Assembly (NCBI GenBank): GCA_951640165.1
Contig: OX621257.1
Coordinates: 13,651,201-13,715,200 of the forward strand
From: Pseudoips prasinana
Taxonomy: Eukaryota > Arthropoda > Insecta > Lepidoptera > Nolidae
Direction: 5' to 3'
DNA length: 64,000 bases
Below the pieces are notes generated by a model. The model saw nothing but the letters and a program-made list of their open reading frames with translations. It was not told where the DNA came from and did no database searches. Shown here piece by piece: positions 38,957 to 47,992 of this stretch. The translations under genes were made by a program, and so were the position numbers. Each line of letters opens with the position of its first letter. Positions within the stretch are counted from its first letter, which is position 1.

Positions 38957-39270
38957 AAAACTGGCCAAGTGCGAGTCGGACTCGCGCACGAAGGGTTCCG
39001 TACCATTATCCATAAAAACGAGCAAAACATTCACGTTTGTTGTATGGGAGCCCCATACAACAAACAATTAAAATTTAATATTTTTAAATATTTATTCCAT
39101 TTTGTTTTTTTTAGTATTTGGTGTAATAGCGGCAACAGAAATACACCACGTTTAAAAATTTCAACTTTCTAACTATCACGGTTCATAAGATATAGCTTGG
39201 TGACAGACGGACAGGTAGACAGCGAAGTCTTAGTAATAGGGTTTTTGGTACGGAATCCTAAAAAATAGTA
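38957..39270 (-). repeat. Lepidopteran dispersed repeat (AGGGTTCCGTAC type)
   Basis: AACTGGCCAAGTGCGAGTCG to TTGGTACGGAATCCTAAAAA, reverse of 3470-3752. It begins ~70 bp behind the exon 5 donor. Confidence 0.75.
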
Positions 39271-39279
39271 CTCCTGCAA

Positions 39280-39480
39280 TATGATTTTATGCCCTACGCC
39301 ACAGTTAGTCGAGGCGACAAAATGAAGAATCTCCTCGATGCATACCTTTCCCATAATTGCTGCCTTCTGTATCCGGCCCCTGACCCAGAGATCCAGTGAG
39401 CGCCTCTTGAGACTGTCAGGGATGTTTGCGATAAGGCTTCGGCTAGACCAGTACAAAAAGGCAGTACATTTTCAATCAAG
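39280..39480 (-). other. Unassigned coding-like stretch
   Basis: A minus frame reads SRSLIANIPDSLKRRSLDLW and VRGRIQKAAIMGK before a GTATGC that could be a donor. It looks protein-like but I recognise no family; a LINE or gene remnant is possible. Confidence 0.25.
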
Positions 39481-39647
39481 TTTATACTCATATTAAGCGA
39501 TTAAACGCTCATATTTATGAGTTGTTAGTCCTGCTACTATTGTCCATTATTCCTGCTGAGTAAACAACTAAATGGGTTAAAAAAATCATCACCTATGGTC
39601 TATGGTTAATAACTATTTTTTTTAATTAATTCAATCTTATGTTTCAG

Positions 39648-39692
39648 TATAGAAGAGATTATTTTCCGACATTATACCCTGGGCCATGCCAA
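39648..39692 (+). CDS. Serine protease homologue, exon 6 (45-bp micro-exon)
   Basis: Acceptor CTTATGTTTCAG, donor GTAAGT at 39693; 15 codons, phase 0 to phase 0: YRRDYFPTLYPGPCQ. The Cys is Cys191; two residues before it (position 189, the specificity pocket) is Gly, not the Asp of trypsins. The next exon supplies the position-195 motif. Confidence 0.75.
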
Positions 39693-39754
39693 GTAAGTTT
39701 GATACCTACTAATTTATGAACATGATCTTAATTTAATTATTATTTTTTTAATGT

Positions 39755-40130
39755 CTGCACGACCGAATTTCGGCCACGGCGGTCAGTCTCAATGGAGAAT
39801 AGCCAATTGCGCAGGACATATTATAGTGTACAAGTGGGTGCGCAAACACCGGGGTACTTTCTATTCCATCACTCTTATGATCCGCTGGGACGACTAGCGA
39901 CACGACCGGAAAGAGGTCAGGTACGGGCCCGAGGGCTTATGTGCTCTCCGAGGCACGGGGGGTGTAATACCGCCAACTCCCAGACTTCGGGCTGATACTG
40001 AAAAATATATTTTTACGGAACAATAACAAAATTACTTTTTGGCCCGACCCAGGATTTGAACTCAGGACCTCATTATCTGCTAAAAACTTATTACTAGATC
40101 ACGTTCAAAGCAATTTTTGGTGGAAGTTTG
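39755..40130. repeat. Degraded dispersed repeat
   Basis: Shares TTTCGGCCACGG...GGACATATTATAGTG with 2760-2960. Near 40048-40110 a reversed B-box-like string (AGGATTTGAACTCAGGACC) suggests a tRNA-derived SINE piece on the minus strand. Confidence 0.45.
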
Positions 40131-40461
40131 CATGGTACAACATATATTTTTTTTGTTTTATTCTTCTCTTATTTTAGAAGTTACAGAGGGACACACAGTT
40201 TACCACTTCAGAAGTGTCTCTCGTGCAAATGATGATTGAGTAACCTCAATATAATTTTTGAAGACCTATCCATAGATACGCCACGTGTATAGGTTTGATA
40301 AAAAAAATTGAGTTTCAGTTCTAAGTATAGCAAGCACGCAATTTTTTTGTTTTTATATTTGTGTGAAAATACTAATGCGGTTCACAGAATATCTACTGTG
40401 TGCTGTGACATACGGACGGAAAGACAGACATGACGAATCCATAAGGGTTCCGTTTTTGCCA

Positions 40462-40577
40462 TTGAGGCGCTCATAGCTAGATGCTCTTACTGGTCCGTAA
40501 GAGATCGGCGAGGTTAAGCAACTAGGCTCACGGTCAGTCCAATGATGGGTGACCGCCAAAGTGGTTTAATTTATGAA
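40462..40577 (+). mobile_element. 5S rRNA-derived SINE, copy 1 (partial)
   Basis: GGTTAAGCAACTAGGCTCAC followed by GGTCAG and GATGGGTGACCGCC matches the internal promoter of 5S rRNA (box A, intermediate element, box C). It diverges afterwards. It sits inside a GGGTTCCGT...GGAACCCT repeat. Confidence 0.7.
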
Positions 40578-40715
40578 TGGAACCCTATAAGCCATTAGTT
40601 TACGGTGTAATAAGCGGTTAAAATATTTTCACCGTTTTACCACCATAGCCTAGTTGGTAGTGCTCCTGCCTACGAAGCTGGTGGTCCTGGGTTCGAATCC
40701 CGGTAAGTCCAAATA

Positions 40716-42003
40716 TTAGGTCTTTACCTATGAAATTGCCGTTCTGCAGTACTGGCCATTTCAAATCAAAATAATTTTTGTTTGGCTAACAATTCTAATT
40801 TCAAATTAATTTTATTTTAAAAACATGGATTCTTTTTTCCAAAAGTAGTCATTTCTTTATTGATTAGTGTTACATTTTCATCGCATTTCAATCTTTTTCG
40901 TCATCATGGATACGTTAAAAATTCGAGTAATTATGGAATATGAGTACCGTCGTGGCAGCAACGCGGCACAAGCGGCACGCAACATCAACGACGTTTACGG
41001 AGCTAACACTACAAACCAACGCACCACCTGTTATTGGTTTGCTCGCTTCCGTTCTGGAAATTTCGACCTGAAAAATGAACCTCGCGGTCGTCCGAAGACT
41101 TTGGTCGACAATGACGAATTAAAGGCGGTTGTGGAAGCTGATGATACACAATCTACGGCTGAATTAGCAGCAGCTTTCGACGTTAGCGTCAAAACAATAT
41201 TGGTCCATTTGCGTCAAATTGGCAAGGTAAAAAAGCTTGACAAATGGGTGCCCCACGAACTCAATGATCGCCAGCGCGAAGTACGCGTCGAGACGTGCCT
41301 TGCACTGCTCAACAGACACACAAATGAAGGAATTTTGAACCGCATTGTTACCTGCGATGAAAAATGGATTCTGTTTGATAACCGCAAGCGCTCAGCAAGT
41401 TGGTTGGATCCTGGTTCAGCACCTAAACAATGCCCTAAACGAAAACTTACCCCTAGAAAAGTGATGGTCACTGTTTGGTGGTCTAGCGCCGGTGTGATTC
41501 ATCACAGCTTCTTACCAAACGGGGTGAGCATTACTGCAGATGTGTACTGTGAAGAACTGAGCACAATGATGGAGAAGCTGGCGCATCTCCAACCAGCATT
41601 GGTCAATCGCTCGTCTCCGCTGCTCCTGCACGACAACGCGCGACCTCATACTGCACAGCAGACGGTCTCCAAGTTGCAAGAACTGGGGTTGGAAGCTCTC
41701 CGTCATCCGCCCTACTCACCAGACCTTGCGCCTACAGACTACTACTTTTTCCAGAATTTGGATAACTTCTTGGCGGGAAAAAAATTCAATACCCGAGAGG
41801 CAGTACAAAATGCCTTTGAAGAATTTGTTGCCTCCCGTCCAGCTGATTTCTTTAAGAAGGGCATCAATAAACTGCCACTGCGATGGCAAAGATGCATTGA
41901 TTGCATGGGTGATTACTTCGATTAATACAAATAAAAAAATTCATGAAAAAAATTCGTTTAAATTTTTTCATACAAAACGGCAATTTCATAGGTAAAGACC
42001 TAT
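40716..42003 (+). mobile_element. Mariner (cecropia type), copy 1, 1288 bp
   Basis: ~30-bp terminal inverted repeats (TTAGGTCTTTACCTATGAAA / inverse with one or two changes) with TA on each side (40714-40715, 42004-42005). Same length as the copy at 44060-45347 and nearly identical, so both are recent. Confidence 0.93.
40906..41925 (+). CDS. Mariner transposase, cecropia subfamily, copy 1
   Basis: 339 residues from the ATG of MDTLKIRV; a GTG-initiated extension upstream is not needed. The N-terminus has the two helix-turn-helix regions that bind the terminal repeats. WVPHELNDRQ is the mariner WVPHEL signature. The catalytic triad is DD34D: IVTCDEKW, LLHDNARPH and YSPDLAPTDYYFF with 34 residues between the last two Asp. 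The C-terminus RWQRCIDCMGDYFD is as in cecropia mariners. The frame is fully open, so an active cut-and-paste enzyme is plausible. It differs from copy 2 by Val versus Gly in RE(V/G)RVET. Confidence 0.93.
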   Translation: MDTLKIRVIMEYEYRRGSNAAQAARNINDVYGANTTNQRTTCYWFARFRSGNFDLKNEPRGRPKTLVDNDELKAVVEADDTQSTAELAAAFDVSVKTILVHLRQIGKVKKLDKWVPHELNDRQREVRVETCLALLNRHTNEGILNRIVTCDEKWILFDNRKRSASWLDPGSAPKQCPKRKLTPRKVMVTVWWSSAGVIHHSFLPNGVSITADVYCEELSTMMEKLAHLQPALVNRSSPLLLHDNARPHTAQQTVSKLQELGLEALRHPPYSPDLAPTDYYFFQNLDNFLAGKKFNTREAVQNAFEEFVASRPADFFKKGINKLPLRWQRCIDCMGDYFD

Positions 42004-42191
42004 TATTAGTGTGATGAGCACGAACATTTGTTTCTGAGTCATGGATGTTTTCTATGTATTTAAGTATTTATCTATCTATATAAGTATGTATATCGTCGCC
42101 TGGTACCCATAGTACAAGCTTTGCTTAGTTTGGGGCTAGAATGATCTGTGTAACATTGTCCCTAGATATTTATTATTTATTTATATTTCAG

Positions 42192-42377
42192 AACGACCAC
42201 GGCGGTGGATTGATCATTTGGTTCTTATACAGCGAGTTGGTCACAGGTGTATCGTTGACAGGAATGCGCTCGGCTGAAACGCGGACATGCACTGCACCAT
42301 ACTTTTACTTGAACACCGTGGCAGCACGAGATGTAATCATGTGTCAGCTGAGGATTACAGCGGATAAGTACGATTAA
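42192..42377 (+). CDS. Serine protease homologue, last exon (position 195 Ser replaced by His)
   Basis: Acceptor TTATATTTCAG, phase 0, stop TAA at 42375. It encodes NDHGGGLIIWFLYSELVTGV and SLTGMRSAETRTCTAPYFYL, ending RITADKYD. Joined to exon 6 the motif is CQNDHGGG where active enzymes have CQGDSGGP: catalytic Ser195 is His and oxyanion Gly193 is Asn. TCTAPYFYLNT holds Cys220. With exon 3 (His57 to Ala) the product is a non-catalytic serine protease homologue of ~311 residues plus signal, probably secreted. Such proteins act as cofactors or binding proteins in insect haemolymph; the exact role here is unknown. Confidence 0.82.
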   Translation, partial: NDHGGGLIIWFLYSELVTGVSLTGMRSAETRTCTAPYFYLNTVAARDVIMCQLRITADKYD

Positions 42378-42379
42378 TT

Positions 42380-43085
42380 GTAAAAAGTCCACAGTTAGGC
42401 AAAATCCTCCCCCAAGAATCATCTTGAAGACGTAATCGCCACGCTTGGCAGACGAGTTGGTGATCGCAGTATGATGGTCATAGTACTCAGAGAGCCGCTG
42501 CTGCCCCTCGTCTGGTAGATATTTCCTCGGGACGACTTCTCCTCCCCCCACGGGATGAGATGGAGTGACGATATTCTTTATGGCCGTCAGACTCACAGCC
42601 TAGTAAAATAACAGCTGTAACAAGTCCACTGCTGGCCAAAAGCCCCCCAAGAATTATCTTGAGGTGATATGCCATAATCGCCACGCTTGGCAGACGGGTT
42701 GGCGATCGCAGTATGGTGGTCATAGTACACAGAGAGACGCTGCTACCCGTCCTCTGGTAGATATTTCCTCGGGACGACTTCTACTCCTCCTACGGGATGA
42801 GATGGGGTGACGATATTCTTTATGGCCGTCAGAGACATAGCCTAGTAAAATAACAGCTGTAAAAAGTCCACTGATGGACAAAAGACCCCCAAGAATCATC
42901 TTGAGGGATATGCCATAGTCGCCACGCTTGGCAGACGGGTTGGCGATCGCAGTATGATGATCATAGTACACAGAGAGCCGCTGCTGCCCCTCGTCTGGTA
43001 GATATTCCCTCGGGACGACTTCTTCTCCCCCCACGGGATGAGATGGGGTGACGATATTCTTTATGGCCGTCAGCCACACAGCCCA
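42380..43085 (-). repeat. Three tandem copies of an RTE-derived ~240-bp unit
   Basis: Units begin at 42380, 42616 and 42859 (236 and 243 bp). Each has the reversed RTE-derived blocks (CGCCACGCTTGGCAGACG, GGGATGAGATGG) and the joint TAGTAAAATAACAGCTGTAA. The joint replaces the normal (GAT)n end. A single retroposon has thus become a short tandem satellite. It starts 3 bp after the SPH stop codon and would form its 3' UTR. Confidence 0.85.
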
Positions 43086-43260
43086 ACATACACACTTTCG
43101 TTTCTTATACAACGTTATACAACATTGCTTACAAGTATTATGGCGACTAACCTTTATTATTATGTTCCCGACGTTTCAACCAAGCGGCGTTAATAGTGTG
43201 ACTAACGATTCAGTGAGGGTAGTTCAAAATATCGACGCCCTCAGTAGCGGAGCAACAGTA

Positions 43261-43451
43261 GGCCTCTGACATGGCTTAACGACTGTTGCCTTCTTACTGG
43301 CTACAACCGGGACCGACAGCTTAACGTGCCCTCCGAAGCACGGAGACGCTCAGGAATTAAACCACTTTGGCGGTCACCTATCTATGGACTGACCGCGAGC
43401 CTAGTTGCTTGACCTCGATCACTTACGGATCGGTGAGAGCATCTGGCTATG
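43261..43451 (-). mobile_element. 5S rRNA-derived SINE, copy 2 (longest)
   Basis: On the minus strand: ACCGATCCGTAAGTGATCGA, GGTCAAGCAACTAGGCTCGC, then a body with GAGCGTCTCCGTGCTTCGGA and AGCTGTCGGTCCCGGTTGTA. The 5' ~75 bp resemble 5S rRNA from its middle to box C; the body is unrelated to it. Confidence 0.72.
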
Positions 43452-43674
43452 TTGTGGTTACAGATATTTATTTTTCCCAAAAAGATTACACTAAGCACTT
43501 ACAGGGACATACAATATTGAACAAAAATATAAGAAGGAACCAATTAGCGTAGTTAGTAGGGTAGTTGTGAAAAATAATACAAATCAGTATGTTACAATGA
43601 AATTCTATGTAACGTTAAACAGAAATAATACGTTTATTGTTATACGTTGTTATTATAATAATACGTTTGTTATT

Positions 43675-43889
43675 TTACACCCTGAAGGGTAAAACTTGTA
43701 AAATCTTTAAATGTAATTTAATCCCGCCTCCCCCCTTCAACACCTGAGTACCCTTTTATCGCATTAAAAAGCCCTATGTCCTTCCTCAGACTGTGAACCA
43801 AATTTTATTTAAATCGGTACAGTAGTTTTGGCGATAAGCGCCGCGACAGACAGACAGGGATACTTCCTCATTTATAATATTAGTATGGA
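43675..43889 (-). mobile_element. Possible Helitron 5' part or related repeat
   Basis: It ends with TTTATAATATTAGTATGGAT, the reverse of a start (ATCCATACTAATATTATAAA) typical of lepidopteran Helitrons and like the one at 46576. No CTAG terminus with hairpin was found to the left, so it is incomplete. Confidence 0.45.
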
Positions 43890-44059
43890 TGTGTGTGCTT
43901 GGTGGTTTTAGATAAATTTGTAATAATTGGATAATTTATTTATTTATAATTAACTTAATTTAAAGCATTCATTTAGTCATTAATAATTATAAAGGACATG
44001 ATATATATAATGTGTTTAGACGCTATGTCATCATAATAGTAGGTACTTATCTATATATA

Positions 44060-45347
44060 TTAGGTCTTTACCTATGAAATTGCCGTTCTGCAGTACTGGC
44101 CATTTCAAATCAAAATAATTTTTGTTTGGCTAAGAATTCTAATTTCAAATTAATTTTATTTTAAAAACATGGATTCTTTTTTCCAAAAGTAGTCATTTCT
44201 TTATTGATTAGTGTTACATTTTCATCGCATTTCAATCTTTTTCGTCATCATGGATACGTTAAAAATTCGAGTAATTATGGAATATGAGTACCGTCGTGGC
44301 AGCAACGCGGCACAAGCGGCACGCAACATCAACGACGTTTACGGAGCTAACACTACAAACCAACGCACCACCTGTTATTGGTTTGCTCGCTTCCGTTCTG
44401 GAAATTTCGACCTGAAAAATGAACCTCGCGGTCGTCCGAAGACTTTGGTCGACAATGACGAATTAAAGGCGGTTGTGGAAGCTGATGATACACAATCTAC
44501 GGCTGAATTAGCAGCAGCTTTCGACGTTAGCGTCAAAACAATATTGGTCCATTTGCGTCAAATTGGCAAGGTAAAAAAGCTTGACAAATGGGTGCCCCAC
44601 GAACTCAATGATCGCCAGCGCGAAGGACGCGTCGAGACGTGCCTTGCACTGCTCAACAGACACACAAATGAAGGAATTTTGAACCGCATTGTTACCTGCG
44701 ATGAAAAATGGATTCTGTTTGATAACCGCAAGCGCTCAGCAAGTTGGTTGGATCCTGGTTCAGCACCTAAACAATGCCCTAAACGAAAACTTACCCCTAG
44801 AAAAGTGATGGTCACTGTTTGGTGGTCTAGCGCCGGTGTGATTCATCACAGCTTCTTACCAAACGGGGTGAGCATTACTGCAGATGTGTACTGTGAAGAA
44901 CTGAGCACAATGATGGAGAAGCTGGCGCATCTCCAACCAGCATTGGTCAATCGCTCGTCTCCGCTGCTCCTGCACGACAACGCGCGACCTCATACTGCAC
45001 AGCAGACGGTCTCCAAGTTGCAAGAACTGGGGTTGGAAGCTCTCCGTCATCCGCCCTACTCACCAGACCTTGCGCCTACAGACTACTACTTTTTCCAGAA
45101 TTTGGATAACTTCTTGGCGGGAAAAAAATTCAATACCCGAGAGGCAGTACAAAATGCCTTTGAAGAATTTGTTGCCTCCCGTCCAGCTGATTTCTTTAAG
45201 AAGGGCATCAATAAACTGCCACTGCGATGGCAAAGATGCATTGATTGCATGGGTGATTACTTCGATTAATACAAATAAAAAAATTCATGAAAAAAATTCG
45301 TTTAAATTTTTTCATACAAAACGGCAATTTCATAGGTAAAGACCTAT
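44060..45347 (+). mobile_element. Mariner (cecropia type), copy 2, 1288 bp
   Basis: TA at 44058-44059 and 45348-45349; ends and length as in copy 1. It sits only 10 bp inside the Helitron. Confidence 0.93.
44250..45269 (+). CDS. Mariner transposase, cecropia subfamily, copy 2
   Basis: 339 residues, open from MDTLKIRV to GDYFD, with all DD34D residues present as in copy 1. The only amino-acid difference I see is Gly in REGRVET (copy 1 has Val), in the segment just after WVPHELNDRQ; Gly/Val at this place is outside the catalytic triad. Two open, near-identical copies 3.3 kb apart suggest current or very recent activity. Confidence 0.93.
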   Translation: MDTLKIRVIMEYEYRRGSNAAQAARNINDVYGANTTNQRTTCYWFARFRSGNFDLKNEPRGRPKTLVDNDELKAVVEADDTQSTAELAAAFDVSVKTILVHLRQIGKVKKLDKWVPHELNDRQREGRVETCLALLNRHTNEGILNRIVTCDEKWILFDNRKRSASWLDPGSAPKQCPKRKLTPRKVMVTVWWSSAGVIHHSFLPNGVSITADVYCEELSTMMEKLAHLQPALVNRSSPLLLHDNARPHTAQQTVSKLQELGLEALRHPPYSPDLAPTDYYFFQNLDNFLAGKKFNTREAVQNAFEEFVASRPADFFKKGINKLPLRWQRCIDCMGDYFD

Positions 45348-45688
45348 TATAATAAAATCGTAGGAAAGTCAAAACTGTACATTGAATATTTTTAAAAAGG
45401 ATACTTGGGGCGTGATCTTCAATCGAAATCGAAGCCAAAAAAAAATATTTTTAAAATTTTTGTCTGTTTGTCTGTTTATCTGTATGTATGTCCGGGGTAA
45501 ACTCAAAAAGTACTGCATGGATTTACTTCAAATTTTGCATGAATATTACTAAGAGATCGGGTCAACATAAAGGCTACATATTATCACGCTATCACCTATG
45601 GGGGAGAAGCTGTGATAATTTATAAAATTTAACGCAGGTAAAACCGCGGGGAACGGCTAGTATATTATAATTAACAATGTGTTTACAG

Positions 45689-45897
45689 TTCTACTGTCAG
45701 TGATTCGTGTCAAGACAAAATAAAAGTAGTTGACGTGAAGTGGCCTGACATATCAAGACACAATGAAGCAAAATTGCTACGACAAAAGACTAAACATAAG
45801 CAAGTACAAAAGCCAAAGAGCACCAAAGACCAAAAAACACAATCAAAGAAAGACCATGTTAGACAGAGATACAAGAACTTCAAAGGATATCAGAAAG
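45689..45897 (+). CDS. Orphan exon encoding a Lys/Gln-rich segment
   Basis: Acceptor TGTGTTTACAG precedes 45689 and a possible GTGTGT donor begins at 45898. With one leading base it reads STVSDSCQDKIKVVDVKWPD, ISRHNEAKLLRQKTKHKQVQ, then further basic residues to YKNFKGYQK. Composition and splice-like borders suggest a real exon of an unidentified gene. If the donor is not used, the frame runs on (GVYDESFYMDTNIFNY) and ends at TAG 45945-45947, bases supplied by the Helitron terminus CTAG. The upstream Helitron ends 28 bp before the exon. I do not recognise the family. Confidence 0.4.
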
Positions 45898-45943
45898 GTG
45901 TGTATGATGAAAGCTTTTATATGGATACAAATATATTTAACTA

Positions 45944-46125
<182 letters not shown>

Positions 46126-46137
46126 TCATTCATTTTC

Positions 46138-46205
46138 CTGAAAGGGCATTAAAATGAATTTACTTGATATTGTAATAAATTACATTCAAATTAATGCCCT
46201 TTCAG
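46138..46205. repeat. Inverted repeat, 15-bp perfect arms
   Basis: CTGAAAGGGCATTAA (46138-46152) and its inverse (46191-46205), AT-rich loop with further partial pairing. Confidence 0.7.
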
Positions 46206-46391
46206 CTATACATGTAGGCATCCAATATAGTAAATCAACTGAGGAGACCTTGAACCTTATTAATGATCCCTTCCAGCTCCACATATAGTCATCTAATACA
46301 GTACCTACAGGACCTGATCCCTCATAAATGACCCAAATAGTTTTCAAAGGGGAAAATAAATAACCCTGGCTGCTTTTATCATTTTAACTAA

Positions 46392-46576
46392 CTAGCTGTG
46401 CCCCGCGGTTTTACCCGTGTTTATCTTTATAAATTATAGCCTATGTGTTAATACAAGGTGTCAGCTAACTCCATACTAAATTTCATTAAAATCGCTCCAT
46501 CCGTTTAGACGTGAATAAGTAACAAACATACACACTCATACACTCACAAACATTCACCTTTATAATATTAGTATGA
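46392..46576 (-). mobile_element. Helitron (family 4), 185 bp
   Basis: On the minus strand it starts TCATACTAATATTATAAAGG after A and ends with the hairpin ACACGGGTAAAACCGCGG then CTAG (46395-46392) before T. Confidence 0.88.
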
Positions 46577-46774
46577 TATATGTAATATAAAAAGTAAATA
46601 GAACAATCAGTACTACTGGAATCCTTTTTGTCATGAATATAGCATATGATATTATCTTGCACTTTATACTGATAACCGAATGTAAACTATGGTCATTTGA
46701 GACAAACCACTAGCTTAGGTATAAATGTATTTAAAAAAACTAAAACTGTTTGTCTCATTATTAAAATGGCGGAG

Positions 46775-46856
46775 GAAATTACGAATCTGCTGTCATAGAT
46801 AAAAGTATAAGCATCCCACAAGGCAGCCATTTAGGTTCTTTACTCTTTTAATCTTT
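46775..46856 (+). pseudogene. LINE reverse transcriptase scrap
   Basis: One frame reads NYESAVIDKSISIPQGSHLG then SLLF and a stop; SIPQGSHLGSLLF is the RT motif usually written GVPQGSHLGPLLF. Nothing else of the LINE remains. Confidence 0.6.
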
Positions 46857-47234
46857 TTTTTTATTTATTTATGAAATTTTTGCCAAACTGCATAGCAATT
46901 TGTCGGCAACGTTCTCGCTTTGTTTACATGTTCATTATTTAATTGCTATTCAGTTCAGTTTCACATGTTACAGTAAGGAAGTATACGAGATAGAATAGAA
47001 AATAGAAAGATACCTATATAAGGGAATAAATATGTTTTTTTTATTTATTTTCCCGGAAATCATCATTGCCTCATTTTTATGACTAGGTATGTCTTTCAAT
47101 AATACATGCTCAATTTCATGCAGGTCTACCAGCGATGAGAATAAAACCCCACCCATTGAGAAGCATCTAAAGAACAGTTCACAGCTAAGCCGAAGTTTAC
47201 AAACAATTCGCTACCCAGAAAGAGATTTCTGTGA

Positions 47235-47311
47235 TTTACTGTTAATTTAACTGGTTGAAGTGATTAAATTGTCGGTATTTAATCACTCCAACCAGTTAAA
47301 TTAACAGTAAA
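47235..47311. repeat. Inverted repeat, ~35-bp arms, 7-bp loop
   Basis: TTTACTGTTAATTTAACTGG (47235 on) is matched in inverse by CCAGTTAAATTAACAGTAAA (ending 47311); arms of ~35 bp have one mismatch. Confidence 0.8.
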
Positions 47312-47431
47312 TTAACTAAATTATTTGATATATATCTACAAATTTAGTCATTATACATTAATGTCTATACACATTTTTATAGCTGTCTATCAAATCTAAA
47401 TTAATTTATCAGAAAATTTTAGAAATACGTA

Positions 47432-47537
47432 AGGCACTATGGATGTGCGTAGCGCAAGACCAGCATTTGTGGAGATCTTTGGGGGAGGCTTATGTCCAGG
47501 AGTGAACGTTTTTCGGCTGACATGATAATGATGATTG
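47432..47537 (+). mobile_element. RTE 3'-end fragment
   Basis: GGATGTGCGTAGCGCAAGAC, GAGATCTTTGGGGGAGGC, TTTTTCGGCTGACATGATAA then GATGATT, parallel to 915-1006. Confidence 0.75.
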
Positions 47538-47606
47538 CTTATAAAATGAACACATTGTGTGTCAAGACTAGCTTGCATAAAATATAGTCTAGTATAGTAT
47601 GATATA

Positions 47607-47992
47607 CACCATGTATCCTAATTAACGCACACCCTCAAACACCCCAATTAGAATATTATGTTGTAATCATAGTAGGTACACACACAGAATTTTTTATTTA
47701 ACATGTATATGCATTGTTATTTACTAAATTAGTTTCTTGGAATAAAGTTTATTTTTCTTTATTTTGTATTGAATGATGGAATTTGTATGAATACTAACAT
47801 CACAGCTATTTTAAAAGTTTTAATACTTTGACTTACGGTCCATTTCAATTTGTTTTGACTGTACAGGGTTAACATGGCAATAAGTTCCGTAGTTTTAATT
47901 ATTTTTGGAATAAAAAATTACCTATATTAAAAATGATATAAATCGATTCAGTAAACTATTTTCAGGATGTCCGTTAATTAAGTTGCATGTTG
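47607..47992. mobile_element. ~386-bp MITE, uninterrupted copy
   Basis: Opposite-orientation sister of 1839-2557; TA at both borders, shared interior including TCTTTATTTTGTATTGAATG. Confidence 0.82.

Larger units (their letters stand above)
40640..42181 (+). mobile_element. tRNA-derived SINE, family A, interrupted by a mariner
   Basis: Same sequence as 1384-1636, broken between AAATA and TTAGTGTGATG by the mariner. The A/T-rich tail (TATTTATTATTTATTTATAT) runs directly into the acceptor TTTCAG of SPH exon 7. Confidence 0.88.
44050..45660 (+). mobile_element. Helitron (family 1), interrupted by a mariner
   Basis: TC at 44050-44051 after A, then 10 bp of 5' end, then the mariner, then the rest of the ~320-bp Helitron from TAATAAAATCG to CTAG at 45657-45660 before T. 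Joining the flanks at the duplicated TA restores the family start TCTATAyATATAATAAAATC. Confidence 0.9.

Noticed and set aside
42380..43085. CRISPR-like array
   Set aside because: Units of ~240 bp without short spacers in a eukaryotic genome; these are tandem retroposon-derived units.
43261..43451. 5S rRNA gene
   Set aside because: Only the middle to box C resembles 5S rRNA; the 3' part differs and is shared by dispersed copies, so it is a SINE.
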